Origin: Caballeronia sp. dw_19
GTDB lineage: Bacteria > Pseudomonadota > Gammaproteobacteria > Burkholderiales > Burkholderiaceae
DNA length: 64,000 nt
Assembly (NCBI RefSeq): GCF_018449515.1
Contig: NZ_JAAVUQ010000033.1
Location: 23,681 to 87,680 of the forward strand
Reading direction: 5' to 3'
The notes below the pieces were generated by a model that was not told the origin of the DNA, did not search any database, and worked only from the letters and a program-made list of their open reading frames with translations. Shown one piece after another: positions 51,890 through 61,086 of this stretch. The stretch's first letter is position 1. Each line of letters begins with the position of its first letter. The position numbers and the translations under genes were made by a program.

Positions 51890-52870
51890 TCAAGGAATCG
51901 GCGAGGCACCTTCGCCTTGCGTTCGAAAACGCTTCCTGTAATCCCCCGGAGACAGTCCGGTTAGCTTGATGAAGACTTTCCGGAATGACCCTACATCCTC
52001 GTAACCGACTTTCCAAGCGACCTGATCGAACGGCTGTTGACTCGTTTCGAGCATCTCACGCGCTTTGCCCACCCGAAGATGCTGGCAATACTCTGTCGGG
52101 CGAAGACCGGTCGCCTTCTGAAATCGGCGAAGAAATGTCCTTTCCTCCAAGCCGGCGCGCTGAGCCATCAAAGCAACTGTGGGATGGCGGGCACTGTCCT
52201 GCTGTAACCAGTGCTGGACGTCAAGAATCGTTTTATCGCCGTGATTGAGCTTCGGGGAGAACGCACTGTAGTAACGTTGTTCCCGTCCCGGAGGATCGAC
52301 TAAAAGAAAACGGGCAGTCTCCAACATGGCTGCAGAACCGAGCAGACGGTCGACTATCCTGAGTCCCAGATCGGCCCAGGCCATTACCCCTCCCGCCGTA
52401 AGAATGTCACCATCGTCAATCAGGAGTTTGTCGCCATCCACGTGAATTTCGGGGAAGCTCTCGGCAAGGAGTTGCGCCTGTGACCAATGCGTTGTCGCCG
52501 AGCGCCTCGCGAGCAGTCCGGTCTGAGCGAGAAGAAACGTCCCGACACAAACGGACGCCAGCACGGCGCCTCTCGCATGACAGTCGTTCAACCATTTCAC
52601 GATCGGAGCGAAAGTATCGCCGACGGGAAGTCCCCCGAGCGAGGGCGGAATAATCACGAAATCAGGTGCGCTATCTGCCCAGGGTGGAGAAGAGCTGCCC
52701 GCGTCAAACTGAATGTGACTTACCTTCAGCATCGGGTGTTCGACACTTTTTGACCGCTGAAATAAGCGCTCGGCAATGTGGAATAAGTCTGTTAGCCCAT
52801 GAACGGCAGCGAGCTGGCACCCCGGATATATCAGCAGTGCTATTTCCACGGGGGCTATTTTCTTTGCCAT
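51890..52870 (-). CDS. GlxA-type AraC-family regulator with DJ-1/PfpI domain
   Basis: A 326-residue protein: an N-terminal DJ-1/PfpI-like amidotransferase fold (about 5-185, EIALLIYPGCQLAAVHGLTD and GAVLASVCVGTFLLAQTGLL, with Cys in the nucleophile elbow) and a C-terminal AraC domain (about 215-320, LMAQRAGLEERTFLRRFQKA and FDQVAWKVGYEDVGSFRKVF). The ATG at 52868-52870 is preceded by GAGG; the longer frame is noncoding. It is divergent from the isochorismatase-like gene, its probable target. Confidence 0.9.
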   Translation of the reverse strand: MAKKIAPVEIALLIYPGCQLAAVHGLTDLFHIAERLFQRSKSVEHPMLKVSHIQFDAGSSSPPWADSAPDFVIIPPSLGGLPVGDTFAPIVKWLNDCHARGAVLASVCVGTFLLAQTGLLARRSATTHWSQAQLLAESFPEIHVDGDKLLIDDGDILTAGGVMAWADLGLRIVDRLLGSAAMLETARFLLVDPPGREQRYYSAFSPKLNHGDKTILDVQHWLQQDSARHPTVALMAQRAGLEERTFLRRFQKATGLRPTEYCQHLRVGKAREMLETSQQPFDQVAWKVGYEDVGSFRKVFIKLTGLSPGDYRKRFRTQGEGASPIP

Positions 52871-52984
52871 TGTCAGTTTTACCTCGTTTTTTGTCAGTCC
52901 TGCCAATTCGCAAAACAGTCGCGCAAGCTTACTCTTGAGTCTCAGAGAACGATCGCGTTTCTCGTCAATACCAGGAGAATAGAC

Positions 52985-53533
52985 ATGACCCAGCGTGCAC
53001 TCATCATCGTAGACCTGCAAAACGATTACTTCCCAGGCGGGAAATGGACATTGATGGGCATCGAGGCCGCTGCCGCCAACGCGGCGCGCCTGCTTCAATC
53101 AGCGCGTACGGCCGGGCATCTCGTCGTGCACGTTCGCCATGAGTCCCCGAAGAGCGACGCGGCGTTTTTCGTCGCAGGTTCTGAAGGTGCCGCGATCGCT
53201 CCGCAGGTAATCAATAAGGAAGGAGAACACGTCGTCTTGAAACATCAAATCAATGCCTTTCGTGACACCGATCTCAAGAACATTCTCGATGCCAACGGCA
53301 TTGAAGAAGTGGTTATCGCCGGGGCAATGAGCCACATGTGTGTCGACGCCATCACCCGGGCATCTGTCGACTTTGGCTACAAGGCCACGGTCATACATGA
53401 TGCCGTTGCTACACTTGACATGGAATTCGGCGGCGTCAAAGTTCCTGCTGCACACGTGCATGCGGCCTTCATGGCAGCGCTTGCCTTCGGCTATGCAACG
53501 ATGCTGTCCACGGACGAATACATCGGCGCTTAG
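52985..53533 (+). CDS. isochorismatase-family cysteine hydrolase
   Basis: A 182-residue hydrolase with the catalytic triad Asp10 (LIIVDLQNDYFPGG), Lys86 (VVLKHQINAF) and Cys119 (AGAMSHMCVDA). It resembles nicotinamidase-like and amide-cleaving family members. The ATG at 52985 follows AGGAG; the longer frame from 52799 overlaps the divergent regulator. Substrate unknown. Confidence 0.9.
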   Translation: MTQRALIIVDLQNDYFPGGKWTLMGIEAAAANAARLLQSARTAGHLVVHVRHESPKSDAAFFVAGSEGAAIAPQVINKEGEHVVLKHQINAFRDTDLKNILDANGIEEVVIAGAMSHMCVDAITRASVDFGYKATVIHDAVATLDMEFGGVKVPAAHVHAAFMAALAFGYATMLSTDEYIGA

Positions 53534-53598
53534 TTCACGTCGAAAATCGGTCTCGTGTCTTGGGCGATGTTCGTTGAATGACTCTGTTCACCAGGCAC

Positions 53599-54495
53599 TT
53601 ACTCGCCGCGCAGATGCGCGATGAGCAGGTCCGCCACTTCGTCCGGCGCTTCGCGGGGCGGAAAGTGCCCCACGCCGTCCAGCACCACCCGCCGATACCC
53701 GCCCGTGAAGTGCCCCTCCATCCCTTCCGATGAAGCCGGTTCGTCGCAGAAATCGGCGCCGCCCTGGATCATCAGCGTGGGTGTCGAAAGCTGGTCGATG
53801 GCCGCCAGTTTTTCCCGCAGCACGGCATACGCCGGATCGGATGCTTCGCCCTCACGCCAGCGCCGCCGATACCCGTTGAGCGTGATGGGCACCCAGTCGG
53901 GGTTATCGAAAGCGGCGGCGGTCCGAGCGAATTCTGCGTCGTCGAACCAGCCGGGCGGCGACCACGTATCCCATTGCAAGCGGGCGAAACCTGTGGGATC
54001 GGCGGCGACCGCTGCGGGAGCGGCATCGAGCGCCATGAACCATTGATACCAAAACTTCCGCGCCTGCGAGAAGTGGGGCAATTCGAACGCGCCATTCGGC
54101 TGGAACTGCAGTGCGAGCCCGGCGATACGTCCAATGCGCCCGGGAAACAGCGCCGCCAGCGTATAGGCCGCGCGTGCGCCCCAGTCGTGGCCGATGACAT
54201 CGAAACGATTTATTCCCAGGACATCGGCCAGATCGATCGCGTCTTGCGCGAGGGCCACGCCGGAACCGTCGCGCACCGTTTCCGCCGACAGAAAGCGCGT
54301 GTTGCCGGCGCCGCGCAAGTCCGGAACGATCGTGTGAAAACCCGCTGCGGCGAGACGTGCCGCTACGGGCGTCCAGGCTCGCGCGGCATCAGGCCAGCCA
54401 TGCACCAGCATGACCGGCGGCCCGTCAGCCGGTCCGGACGCGGTGTACGCAATTTCAAGTTTAGCCGTGCGTGCCAGCAGCTTCCGATCGTCCAT
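53599..54495 (-). CDS. alpha/beta hydrolase, epoxide-hydrolase-like
   Basis: A 298-residue alpha/beta hydrolase: HGWPDAARAW (oxyanion-hole HGxP), nucleophile Asp104 in IGHDWGARAAY (Asp rather than Ser, the epoxide hydrolase and dehalogenase type) and the closing His in GHFPPREAPDEV. The cap-domain region is about 125-215. The ATG at 54493-54495 is chosen; the longer frame to 54624 crosses non-homologous sequence. It stands alone between isochorismatase and IclR genes. Confidence 0.88.
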   Translation of the reverse strand: MDDRKLLARTAKLEIAYTASGPADGPPVMLVHGWPDAARAWTPVAARLAAAGFHTIVPDLRGAGNTRFLSAETVRDGSGVALAQDAIDLADVLGINRFDVIGHDWGARAAYTLAALFPGRIGRIAGLALQFQPNGAFELPHFSQARKFWYQWFMALDAAPAAVAADPTGFARLQWDTWSPPGWFDDAEFARTAAAFDNPDWVPITLNGYRRRWREGEASDPAYAVLREKLAAIDQLSTPTLMIQGGADFCDEPASSEGMEGHFTGGYRRVVLDGVGHFPPREAPDEVADLLIAHLRGE

Positions 54496-54838
54496 GCGTG
54501 GTCTCCATGAGATTGGCCCGTTACGTTCGACACGTAAATGCTGCCACGTATTCCTGAGCTTCGCACGCTGGTGCGTGACGCGCGTCGGCGTGTTTGCGCA
54601 GCGCACCGTTTCGTGAAAAAGCAACTAACAATCTGCCCCGCCACGCCCACGCGAATTTGCCATCTGCCGTCGCCCGATCGAGGCGCCTTTGAAATTCATC
54701 AAAACAGGTTCCGCAGAGAAGGGGGTTTTCAGCCTCCGATATGAACCGTATGAGACGCGCCCTGCATCGCGTAAAATTTCCCCTTCGATACAAACACAAG
54801 ACGAGATGCGTCGCGTATGTCGCTCACGTCACTTAACC

Positions 54839-55603
54839 ATGCAAACGCCCGAGATCAAACCTGGCCCGAAAGAGAGCGAAGGCGTTGCCGTCATCGACCG
54901 TGCTTGCGCGATCCTGTTCGCATTCAGGCCGGACGATGAGTCGCTGACACTCGCTGAGTTGGCGGCGCGTACCGGGCTCTACAAAAGCACATTGCTTCGT
55001 CTCGCGGGCGCGCTGATCCAGCACCGCTTGCTACTGCGTCTCGACGACGGCCGCTATCAGCTCGGCGCTGCCACCTTCATGCTCGGCGCGTTGTATCAAC
55101 GCAGTTTGAATCTCGGCGATATCCTCGTTCCGTTGATGCGCGAACTTGCTGAAATCAGCGGTGAAAGCGTGTCGTTCTATGTGCGTGACGAAGCGGTGCG
55201 CGTGTGTTTGCATCGCGTGGATTCGACGCATGCCGTGCGTTACCACGTTCGCGAGGGCGATGTCCTGCCGCTGGAAAGCGGTTCGGGCGGGTTGGCGTTG
55301 CTTGCGTTCGGCGGCGCGGAAGGCGAAGTGTTCCAGCGCATTCGCGACGACTTCTACTGTGTTTCCATGGGCGAGCGCGACCGCGAGACAGCCGGTGTTT
55401 CGATGCCCGTCTTTGGCGTGCGCCAGACCGTGCGTGGCGTGTTGACGCTCGCGGGTCCGAGCTCACGAATCGATCAGGCGTTCGTGGCGCGCAACATTGG
55501 CGCGTTGTTCGATTGCGCCGCCCGTGCGACCGATGCGCTCGGCGGCGACGCGCGCGCGTTGCGCAATGCGCAACGGCACGCAGCCAACGTTCAAGTCAAA
55601 TGA
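54839..55603 (+). CDS. IclR-family regulator
   Basis: A 254-residue IclR regulator: N-terminal winged helix (SLTLAELAARTGLYKSTLLR) and an effector-binding domain (about 85-245, SFYVRDEAVRVCLHRVDSTH). The ATG at 54839 (MQTPEIK) is chosen. It converges on the citryl-CoA-lyase-like gene (their 3' ends overlap by 13 bp) and probably controls that operon. Confidence 0.87.
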   Translation: MQTPEIKPGPKESEGVAVIDRACAILFAFRPDDESLTLAELAARTGLYKSTLLRLAGALIQHRLLLRLDDGRYQLGAATFMLGALYQRSLNLGDILVPLMRELAEISGESVSFYVRDEAVRVCLHRVDSTHAVRYHVREGDVLPLESGSGGLALLAFGGAEGEVFQRIRDDFYCVSMGERDRETAGVSMPVFGVRQTVRGVLTLAGPSSRIDQAFVARNIGALFDCAARATDALGGDARALRNAQRHAANVQVK

Positions 55604-56415
55604 CGCTCGGGCTTGCCGGTGTATGTGTAGGCCATCTGACGCGGCATCGGACCTTTATTGCGCTCGTTGCGCCCGCGCTGTTCCCACGCATGCGACAGGA
55701 TCCCGACCGCACGCGATAGGCAGAACACCCCGCGCGCCAACTCCGGCGCGAAGCCGAGTTCCGCGTAGATGACGGCCGTCGCGCCGTCGATGTTCATCGG
55801 CACGGGCTTGTTTTTCCGCTGCTTCAACAACGCTTCAATACCGCGTGCAACCGCCGCATATCGTCCGCTGATTGCGCCTTGCTCGACGCTGGCATCGACT
55901 AAAGCCAGCAGCTTGACCGCACGTGGATCGACGGGATGAAAGCGATGCCCGAAGCCCGGCAAATACTTGCCCTTCGTTTCGATGAACGCATCCACGCCTT
56001 GCGCGATGGCATCGCCTGAAGCCACGCCCGCGTCTCCGAGCGCGACGATCGAATCGTATAGCTCGACCGCTTGCTGGCCCGCGCCGCCGTGGACATCGTC
56101 GAGCGCATTGATGGCCGACGCCATCGCGCCATTCAACGGCAAACCGCAACTCGTCGCCATGCGTGAGATCGCGATGGACGGCGCGTGCGGGCCATGATCC
56201 ACCGACGCCACGAGCGCCGCTTCAAACAAGCTCGCCTGCGCTTTATCCGGTAACTCGCCGCGCAGCATCAGCCAGATCATCTGCGGGAAACTGACTGCGC
56301 CGATCAGCTCCTGAATCGGAAAGCCGCGCACGTTGATCGATCCCGGATGGATATCGATGATCGACGTGCTCCAGTAATCCGCGGCGAGCGTGGCGGCGTC
56401 AAAAGCTTGCGTCAT
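55591..56415 (-). CDS. citryl-CoA lyase-like protein (citrate-synthase family)
   Basis: A 274-residue citrate-synthase-family protein with GAVSFPQMIWLMLRGELPDK, NALDDVHGGAGQQAVELYDS, KYLPGFGHRFHPVDPRAVKL and a closing LSHAWEQ. The His and Asp of the active site are visible. It is much shorter than citrate synthase and fits the C-terminal half, as in citryl-CoA-lyase annotations. It begins 2 nt after the CoA-transferase stop, so the two may act in series: CoA addition, then C-C cleavage. Substrate unproven. Confidence 0.83.
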   Translation of the reverse strand: MTQAFDAATLAADYWSTSIIDIHPGSINVRGFPIQELIGAVSFPQMIWLMLRGELPDKAQASLFEAALVASVDHGPHAPSIAISRMATSCGLPLNGAMASAINALDDVHGGAGQQAVELYDSIVALGDAGVASGDAIAQGVDAFIETKGKYLPGFGHRFHPVDPRAVKLLALVDASVEQGAISGRYAAVARGIEALLKQRKNKPVPMNIDGATAVIYAELGFAPELARGVFCLSRAVGILSHAWEQRGRNERNKGPMPRQMAYTYTGKPERHLT

Positions 56416-56417
56416 GG

Positions 56418-57617
56418 TCAGATCACTCCTTCGGCGCGCAGTTCGTCGATCTGTGTGTCGTCGAAACCGAGCGTGGCAAGATGCTCGCGCGTGTTGGCGG
56501 ACAGCGCGGGCGCGGGGGTGGAGGGTGCGGTGTCCGCATCGGAAAAACGGAAACCCGCTCGGGTGACGCGCTGCCGGGTCGTGGCGTCGTCGCTGTTGAA
56601 TTCGCGCACGAATTCACGCGATACCAGATGCGGATGCGCGAGGATTTCCGGCACCGACATCACGCGTCCAGCCGGCACGCCGGCCTCGGTAAACTTCGCA
56701 TCCCAATTCATCGCGCTGTCTGTCGCCAACGCTGCTTCAATTTCCACCTTCAGCGCCGCGCGATTCACCTTGCGCGTGTTGCGCTCGGAAAAGCGCGGGT
56801 CATCGGGGAGATCCGGGCGGCCGATCAGCGTGCACAAACTCACGAACTGCTTCGTTTCGTTTGCCGCGATGTTCAGCAAACCATCGCCCGTTTTGAACGT
56901 GCCCGAGGGAGCCGCCGTGAAGTTTTCGTTGCCCATCGGCGCGGGGGTGACGCCGGCGTTCAGGTAATTCGACACGACCCAGCCCATGGTCGAGAGCGTG
57001 GCTTCGAGCATCGATACATCGAGCATCCGGCCGCGTCCATTCGCGCGGGCATCGACCAACGCCGCGCAAATGCCGAATGCCGCAGTCAGGCCGCCGACCG
57101 TATCCGAGACCGGATAACCCACGCGTAGAGGCGCGCTGTCGGCATCGCCCGTTACGCTCATTACGCCGGAAATTCCCTGGATGATCTGATCGTAAGCCGG
57201 CCGCTTGGAAAATTCGCCATCCTTACCAAAACCGGAGATCGCGCAATAAACGAGCTTTGGATTGATCTCGCTCAAGGCCTCGTAGCCCAGGTCCAGCCGC
57301 GTCATCACGCCGGGCCGGAAGTTCTCCACGAGGACATCCGCCGTCTTGACGAGCGAGCGCAGGATCTCCTTGCCGCGCGCATCTTTCAGGTTCAGCGTGA
57401 TCGACTGCTTGCCCGCATTGACAGCCACGAACGACGCACCCATGTCGCGCGCGGACGCGTCTTTATCGGCGCCGAGACGCCTTGCCAGATCGCCGCCTTC
57501 CGGGTGCTCGACCTTGATTACTTCGGCACCGAGCAACGCGAGTTGATACGCGCAGAACGGCCCGGCCAGCACATTCGATAGATCCAGCACCCGCACGCCG
57601 GTTAACGGAAGCGTCAT
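56418..57617 (-). CDS. CaiB/BaiF (family III) CoA-transferase
   Basis: A 399-residue formyl-CoA-transferase-family enzyme: RVLDLSNVLAGPFCAYQLAL at the N-terminus, VLVENFRPGVMTRLDLGYEA, and the catalytic Asp in the family region after the SYPISDTVGGL-like stretch (RVGYPVSDTVGGLTAAFGIC). These move CoA between carboxylates. It is downstream of the MFS carrier and upstream of the citryl-CoA-lyase-like gene. Confidence 0.92.
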   Translation of the reverse strand: MTLPLTGVRVLDLSNVLAGPFCAYQLALLGAEVIKVEHPEGGDLARRLGADKDASARDMGASFVAVNAGKQSITLNLKDARGKEILRSLVKTADVLVENFRPGVMTRLDLGYEALSEINPKLVYCAISGFGKDGEFSKRPAYDQIIQGISGVMSVTGDADSAPLRVGYPVSDTVGGLTAAFGICAALVDARANGRGRMLDVSMLEATLSTMGWVVSNYLNAGVTPAPMGNENFTAAPSGTFKTGDGLLNIAANETKQFVSLCTLIGRPDLPDDPRFSERNTRKVNRAALKVEIEAALATDSAMNWDAKFTEAGVPAGRVMSVPEILAHPHLVSREFVREFNSDDATTRQRVTRAGFRFSDADTAPSTPAPALSANTREHLATLGFDDTQIDELRAEGVI

Positions 57618-57659
57618 GTCAAAACCTCATGTTCAAAGCTAAAAAGCCGATGCAAGACG

Positions 57660-59093
57660 TCATTGCGAAATTTCATCGAGATTGCGATTGTTGGTACGCG
57701 GCCCGAAGATGCCGATTGCGCCCATCACCATCACCATCGACACGCTGATCAAGGCGAACACGCCGGTCACTTCGAAGTGGCGCAGCGCGAACGCGATCAT
57801 GAAGCCGGAAAACATGGCTGAAAGACGCGAGATGGAATACACCAAACCCACGGCGCGGGCACGCAGGCGCGTGGGGAAAAGCTCGGTTTGATACGCGTGA
57901 TACCCGACGGAAAGCAAGGTGCCGCAGAGCGTGATCAGCACGCCGAGGATCATCAGCATGACCGGCGATGTCTGGGTGGCGAACAAGCTACCGAACACCA
58001 CGATCCCGAACGCGGACAACACGATCAGCGTTTTCCGTTCAATCCGGTCCGCAATCGCCATCCCGATCAGCGGTCCAAACGGATTCGAGATCGCGATGAC
58101 AAACGAATACAGCAGGCTGTGCGTGATCGTGACGCCTTTGGAGACGAGCAGCGTCGGCACCCAGGACGCAAAGCCGTAGAACCCGATTGCCTGGAAGAAA
58201 TTGAAGACAAGCATGGTGATCGCGCGTTTGCGATACGGCGGCTGCCAGATTTCGCTGAACGCGGCCTTCGTCGTGGCTGGTTCGACCGTTGCAACGGGCG
58301 TCGGCAACGCGCGTCCGTATTGCGCCGCGACCTTTGCCTCGATTGCCTGCAAAACCTTCTCCGCTTCCGCCGTGCGGCCTTGTTGCGCGAGCCAACGGGG
58401 ACTTTCAGGTACGCGCCGGCGGATCGCCCAGACCACGATCGCACCCAGTGCGCCGATGATCACGACCCACCGCCATCCGTCCAGGCCGAACGGCTTTTGC
58501 GGCACCAGCCACCACGCCAGAAACGCGACCGAGGGCACCGCTGAATATTGAACGAGGTGCACGAACGCGAATGCGCGGCCGCGCAGATGTTTGGGGACGA
58601 GCTCGCTGACGTAGGTATCGATGGTGACAAGCTCCACGCCTACGCCAATGCCTGCAATCAGCCGCCACAGGTTGATTTCGGGCGCGGTGGTCTGCAGCGC
58701 CATGATCAGCGTTGCTGCCGAATACCAGAGCAGCGAGACGGTGAAGACCGTGCGGCGGCCGTATTTATCGGCGAGGCCTGCGAGGAAGAACGTGCCGATG
58801 AACAAGCCCGCAAATGACGCCGCCACGAACGCGGCGAGTCCCGAGACGCCGAAGAAGGACGCTGTCGTCGTGGAATAGAGGCCGCTTTTGACGAGGCCCG
58901 GGCCCACGTAGGCGGTGAAAAACAGGTCGTAGAATTCGAACCAGCCGCCGATGGACAGCAGGAACACCAGCATCCAGATGGACCGCGTTGCCGGTAGCCG
59001 GTCGATGCGGGCGTTGACGCCGAATGTTGTGGCGCCCGCGCTGGCGCTTGAATTAGGCGACCTGTGTGCCGCGTCGATTGGCAGGCTTGCCAT
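57660..59093 (-). CDS. MFS carrier (sugar-porter/MHS-like)
   Basis: A 477-residue carrier with 12 predicted helices and MFS motifs LADKYGRRTVF (after helix 2) and RRRVPESPRWLAQQGR (PESPRW loop), typical of the sugar-porter/MHS branch that includes organic-acid and aromatic-acid carriers. It precedes the CoA-transferase gene by 42 nt, so it likely imports the acid that the two downstream enzymes process. First gene of the unit. Confidence 0.9.
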   Translation of the reverse strand: MASLPIDAAHRSPNSSASAGATTFGVNARIDRLPATRSIWMLVFLLSIGGWFEFYDLFFTAYVGPGLVKSGLYSTTTASFFGVSGLAAFVAASFAGLFIGTFFLAGLADKYGRRTVFTVSLLWYSAATLIMALQTTAPEINLWRLIAGIGVGVELVTIDTYVSELVPKHLRGRAFAFVHLVQYSAVPSVAFLAWWLVPQKPFGLDGWRWVVIIGALGAIVVWAIRRRVPESPRWLAQQGRTAEAEKVLQAIEAKVAAQYGRALPTPVATVEPATTKAAFSEIWQPPYRKRAITMLVFNFFQAIGFYGFASWVPTLLVSKGVTITHSLLYSFVIAISNPFGPLIGMAIADRIERKTLIVLSAFGIVVFGSLFATQTSPVMLMILGVLITLCGTLLSVGYHAYQTELFPTRLRARAVGLVYSISRLSAMFSGFMIAFALRHFEVTGVFALISVSMVMVMGAIGIFGPRTNNRNLDEISQ

Positions 59094-59208
59094 GGAACCC
59101 TCCTATGGGCGTCGTGCTTTGTGTTGTTCTGTCTGGTAGAACGTCGTTCTGTTTGTTGATGGCGCGAGGATAGTGCGTGAGGAGGTCGTGGGAAATCAGG
59201 GGTTTTAC

Positions 59209-59622
59209 CTAGACAGGGGAGGAATGCCGCGGGCGGGGGCGGGGTGCTGGGTTTTGGGGGTAGTGGTTGGGGTCAGTGGTTGGGTGGTCGGTTCTGGGGT
59301 TAGCGGTCGGGGTCTATGCCGGGTTGGTGCTTTCGGCCGTGGTGGTCTGCGAGAGTCGGATTTTCTCTTTATCACTATTAGCCACTGTGCGTGGCGGCAC
59401 GTCATTTCTTTGTCCAAAGCGACAAAGAAACGAAGCAAAGAAAACGCTTTTAAACCACGCTACCCTAAGTGTCCACAGCGTGCAGTTTTCATTCATGGGT
59501 GCCCCAAAAGCACGGTGCTCGCCAGAGCGAAGGATGTGTGAAACCCTCCTTCTCGCGAATCCTGACACGAACACGCTTCGCCCCGTACGCTCTCGGGCAA
59601 GCACCATTGCCAAGGAACCCGC
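59209..59622 (+). repeat. intergenic repeat, copy A
   Basis: About 410 bp with a GC-rich, GGGGTTAGCGGTCGG-type tandem tail (59219-59317), then a near-identical core (59318-59550). The core contains the hairpin TTTCTTTGTC/GACAAAGAAA and the motif CCCCAAAAGCACGGTGCTCG. It is over 90% alike, by eye, to copy B in reverse. Its edge ACCTAGACAGGGGAGG recurs in copy C. Confidence 0.85.
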
Positions 59623-59871
59623 ACGGCCCTACGGGTATTTACGGCTGCGGTTTTTTGATGGGTTAGCCACCTGGTCTGTGCGACCGTATTCATAGGCCAC
59701 AGCTTCATGCGTGTTTGTGTTTACTGCTTTCAGTTTTTGTGAATTGGCTGCGCGTTCTGTATAGCTATTTTCGTCGGTTACGGCCTTACGCATTCTGCAG
59801 CATCGTTTCTTGGCGGGTTGGCGACGTGGTTCGAGGTGTGTACAAATTCGGTGGTTGGTCGTCCGCGGATA

Positions 59872-60317
59872 GCGCGGAGTGCTCCTTGGGCAGATTCAGT
59901 CACTGGTGGCGAAGCGTGTGGGTATCCGTGTTCGGAGAAAGAGGGGTTCACACATCCGTGGTTCTGGCGAGCACCGTGCTTTTGGGGCACCTATGAATAC
60001 AAACTGCACGCTGTGGACACTTAGGGTAGCGTGGTTGAAAGCGTTTTCTTTGCTTCGTTTCTTTGTCGCTTTGGACAAAGAAATGACGTGCCGCCACGCA
60101 CAGTGGCTAACAGTGATAAAGAGAAAATCCGACTCTCGCAGACCGCTAAGGCCGAAAGCACCAACCCGGCATTAACCCCGACCACTAACCCAGAACCGAC
60201 CACCCCGGCATAAACCCCAACCGCTAACCCCAGAACCCACCACCCCAGCACCGCCCGCCCACGACCATCCCCAAAAACCGACCAATCCCGTCCACCGGCG
60301 CGAGCGAAAAACCACTT
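59872..60317 (-). repeat. intergenic repeat, copy B (inverted)
   Basis: Reverse complement of copy A: core 59936-60170 and GC-rich tandem tail 60171-60316. Its outer edge (CGCTCGCGCCGGTGGACGGG on the minus strand) lies within a few bases of the stop codon of the cytochrome gene. Confidence 0.85.
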
Positions 60318-60318
60318 C

Positions 60319-60684
60319 TCAATGATCGGGCGCGCCAGCAAGAATCCACGCGATAACGGTACGCAAGTCGGCGTCGCTAATACCAGGGTTCGCCGGCATA
60401 GGGACTTCTCCCCAAACGAAAGCCCCACCATTGCGGACCTTAGCGAACAGCTTGTCGGGCGCCGTAGCGTCCCCGTGATACTTCTTCGCGATCTCTCGAT
60501 ACGCCGGCCCGACGACCTGCGAATCCACGGCATGACAGGAGAGACAGTTGTTCTTCTGCACGATCGATAAGGCAGCCGCCGCGTCCGGGGCGGCATGCGC
60601 CATCTGTACCGGCAGCACAAACGCCGCGAACAACACGCCCCAAAACCATTTCACCCCTGCACGTCCGGTCATCGGTTTTATCAT
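60319..60684 (-). CDS. periplasmic cytochrome c (class I, c551-like)
   Basis: A 121-residue secreted monohaem cytochrome: signal peptide ending MAHAAP, haem motif CLSCH (Cys47, Cys50, His51) and axial Met in EVPMPAN. It ends the GMC dehydrogenase operon, 3 nt after the ribbon-helix-helix gene, and should accept electrons from the flavoprotein or pass them to the respiratory chain. Confidence 0.9.
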   Translation of the reverse strand: MIKPMTGRAGVKWFWGVLFAAFVLPVQMAHAAPDAAAALSIVQKNNCLSCHAVDSQVVGPAYREIAKKYHGDATAPDKLFAKVRNGGAFVWGEVPMPANPGISDADLRTVIAWILAGAPDH

Positions 60685-60687
60685 CGG

Positions 60688-61011
60688 TCAGCTCGCCACC
60701 TTGTCAGTCGCCGTCGCTGCCACGTGGCTGCGAAAATCCATCGATGCATTCGCCCTCAGCCCTTGATATCGAAGACAGGTGACGCGCAGGAACGACGCAA
60801 AATTCGTCGTTTCGCCCAGATGCTGCGTGATCTCCTCATGCAACTTCGCGATCAGCTGGTTGGTCGTCATGTCGTTGTCGGCGGCGAGTTCGGACAAGGT
60901 CTGCCAGAACAGGTTTTCCAGCCGGATGGTTGTCGTCACGCCGCTGATGCGCACCGAGCGCGCGCGGCATTCATAGAGAATCGGGTCGGTTTGAGCGTAG
61001 ATCCTGCACAT
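60688..61011 (-). CDS. ribbon-helix-helix domain protein (RHH_4-like)
   Basis: A 107-residue protein with a conserved stretch CRIYAQTDPILYECRARSVR and TTIRLENLFWQTLSELAADN, then MTTNQLIAKLHEEI, matching the RHH_4-like family. The ATG at 61009-61011 follows GAGGAG. The start at 61017 would be TTG. It is between the GMC dehydrogenase and the cytochrome c genes, an unusual place for a DNA-binding protein; it may control the operon. Confidence 0.78.
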   Translation of the reverse strand: MCRIYAQTDPILYECRARSVRISGVTTTIRLENLFWQTLSELAADNDMTTNQLIAKLHEEITQHLGETTNFASFLRVTCLRYQGLRANASMDFRSHVAATATDKVAS

Positions 61012-61086
61012 GGACAACTCCTCACAATGAAGAAGGAACCGCCGGGCGGCGGTTCCTGCGGCTCCCGCGTTTACTTTGGCAAGCCT

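Larger units (their letters stand above)
59094..60318. other. 1.2-kb intergenic region dominated by an inverted repeat
   Basis: No protein gene. Two arms of a repeat (59209-59622 and 59872-60317) face each other around a roughly 250-bp spacer. The many short ORFs in them are not credible: between the two arms the best ones are out of register because of a one-base length difference (GGTTTAAAAGCG against GGTTGAAAGCG). Confidence 0.7.

Noticed and set aside
59205..60620. Several ORFs of 60-200 codons in the inverted-repeat region
   Set aside because: They are not in the same frame in the two repeat arms, because a one-base difference shifts them; one merges with the cytochrome gene on the wrong frame.
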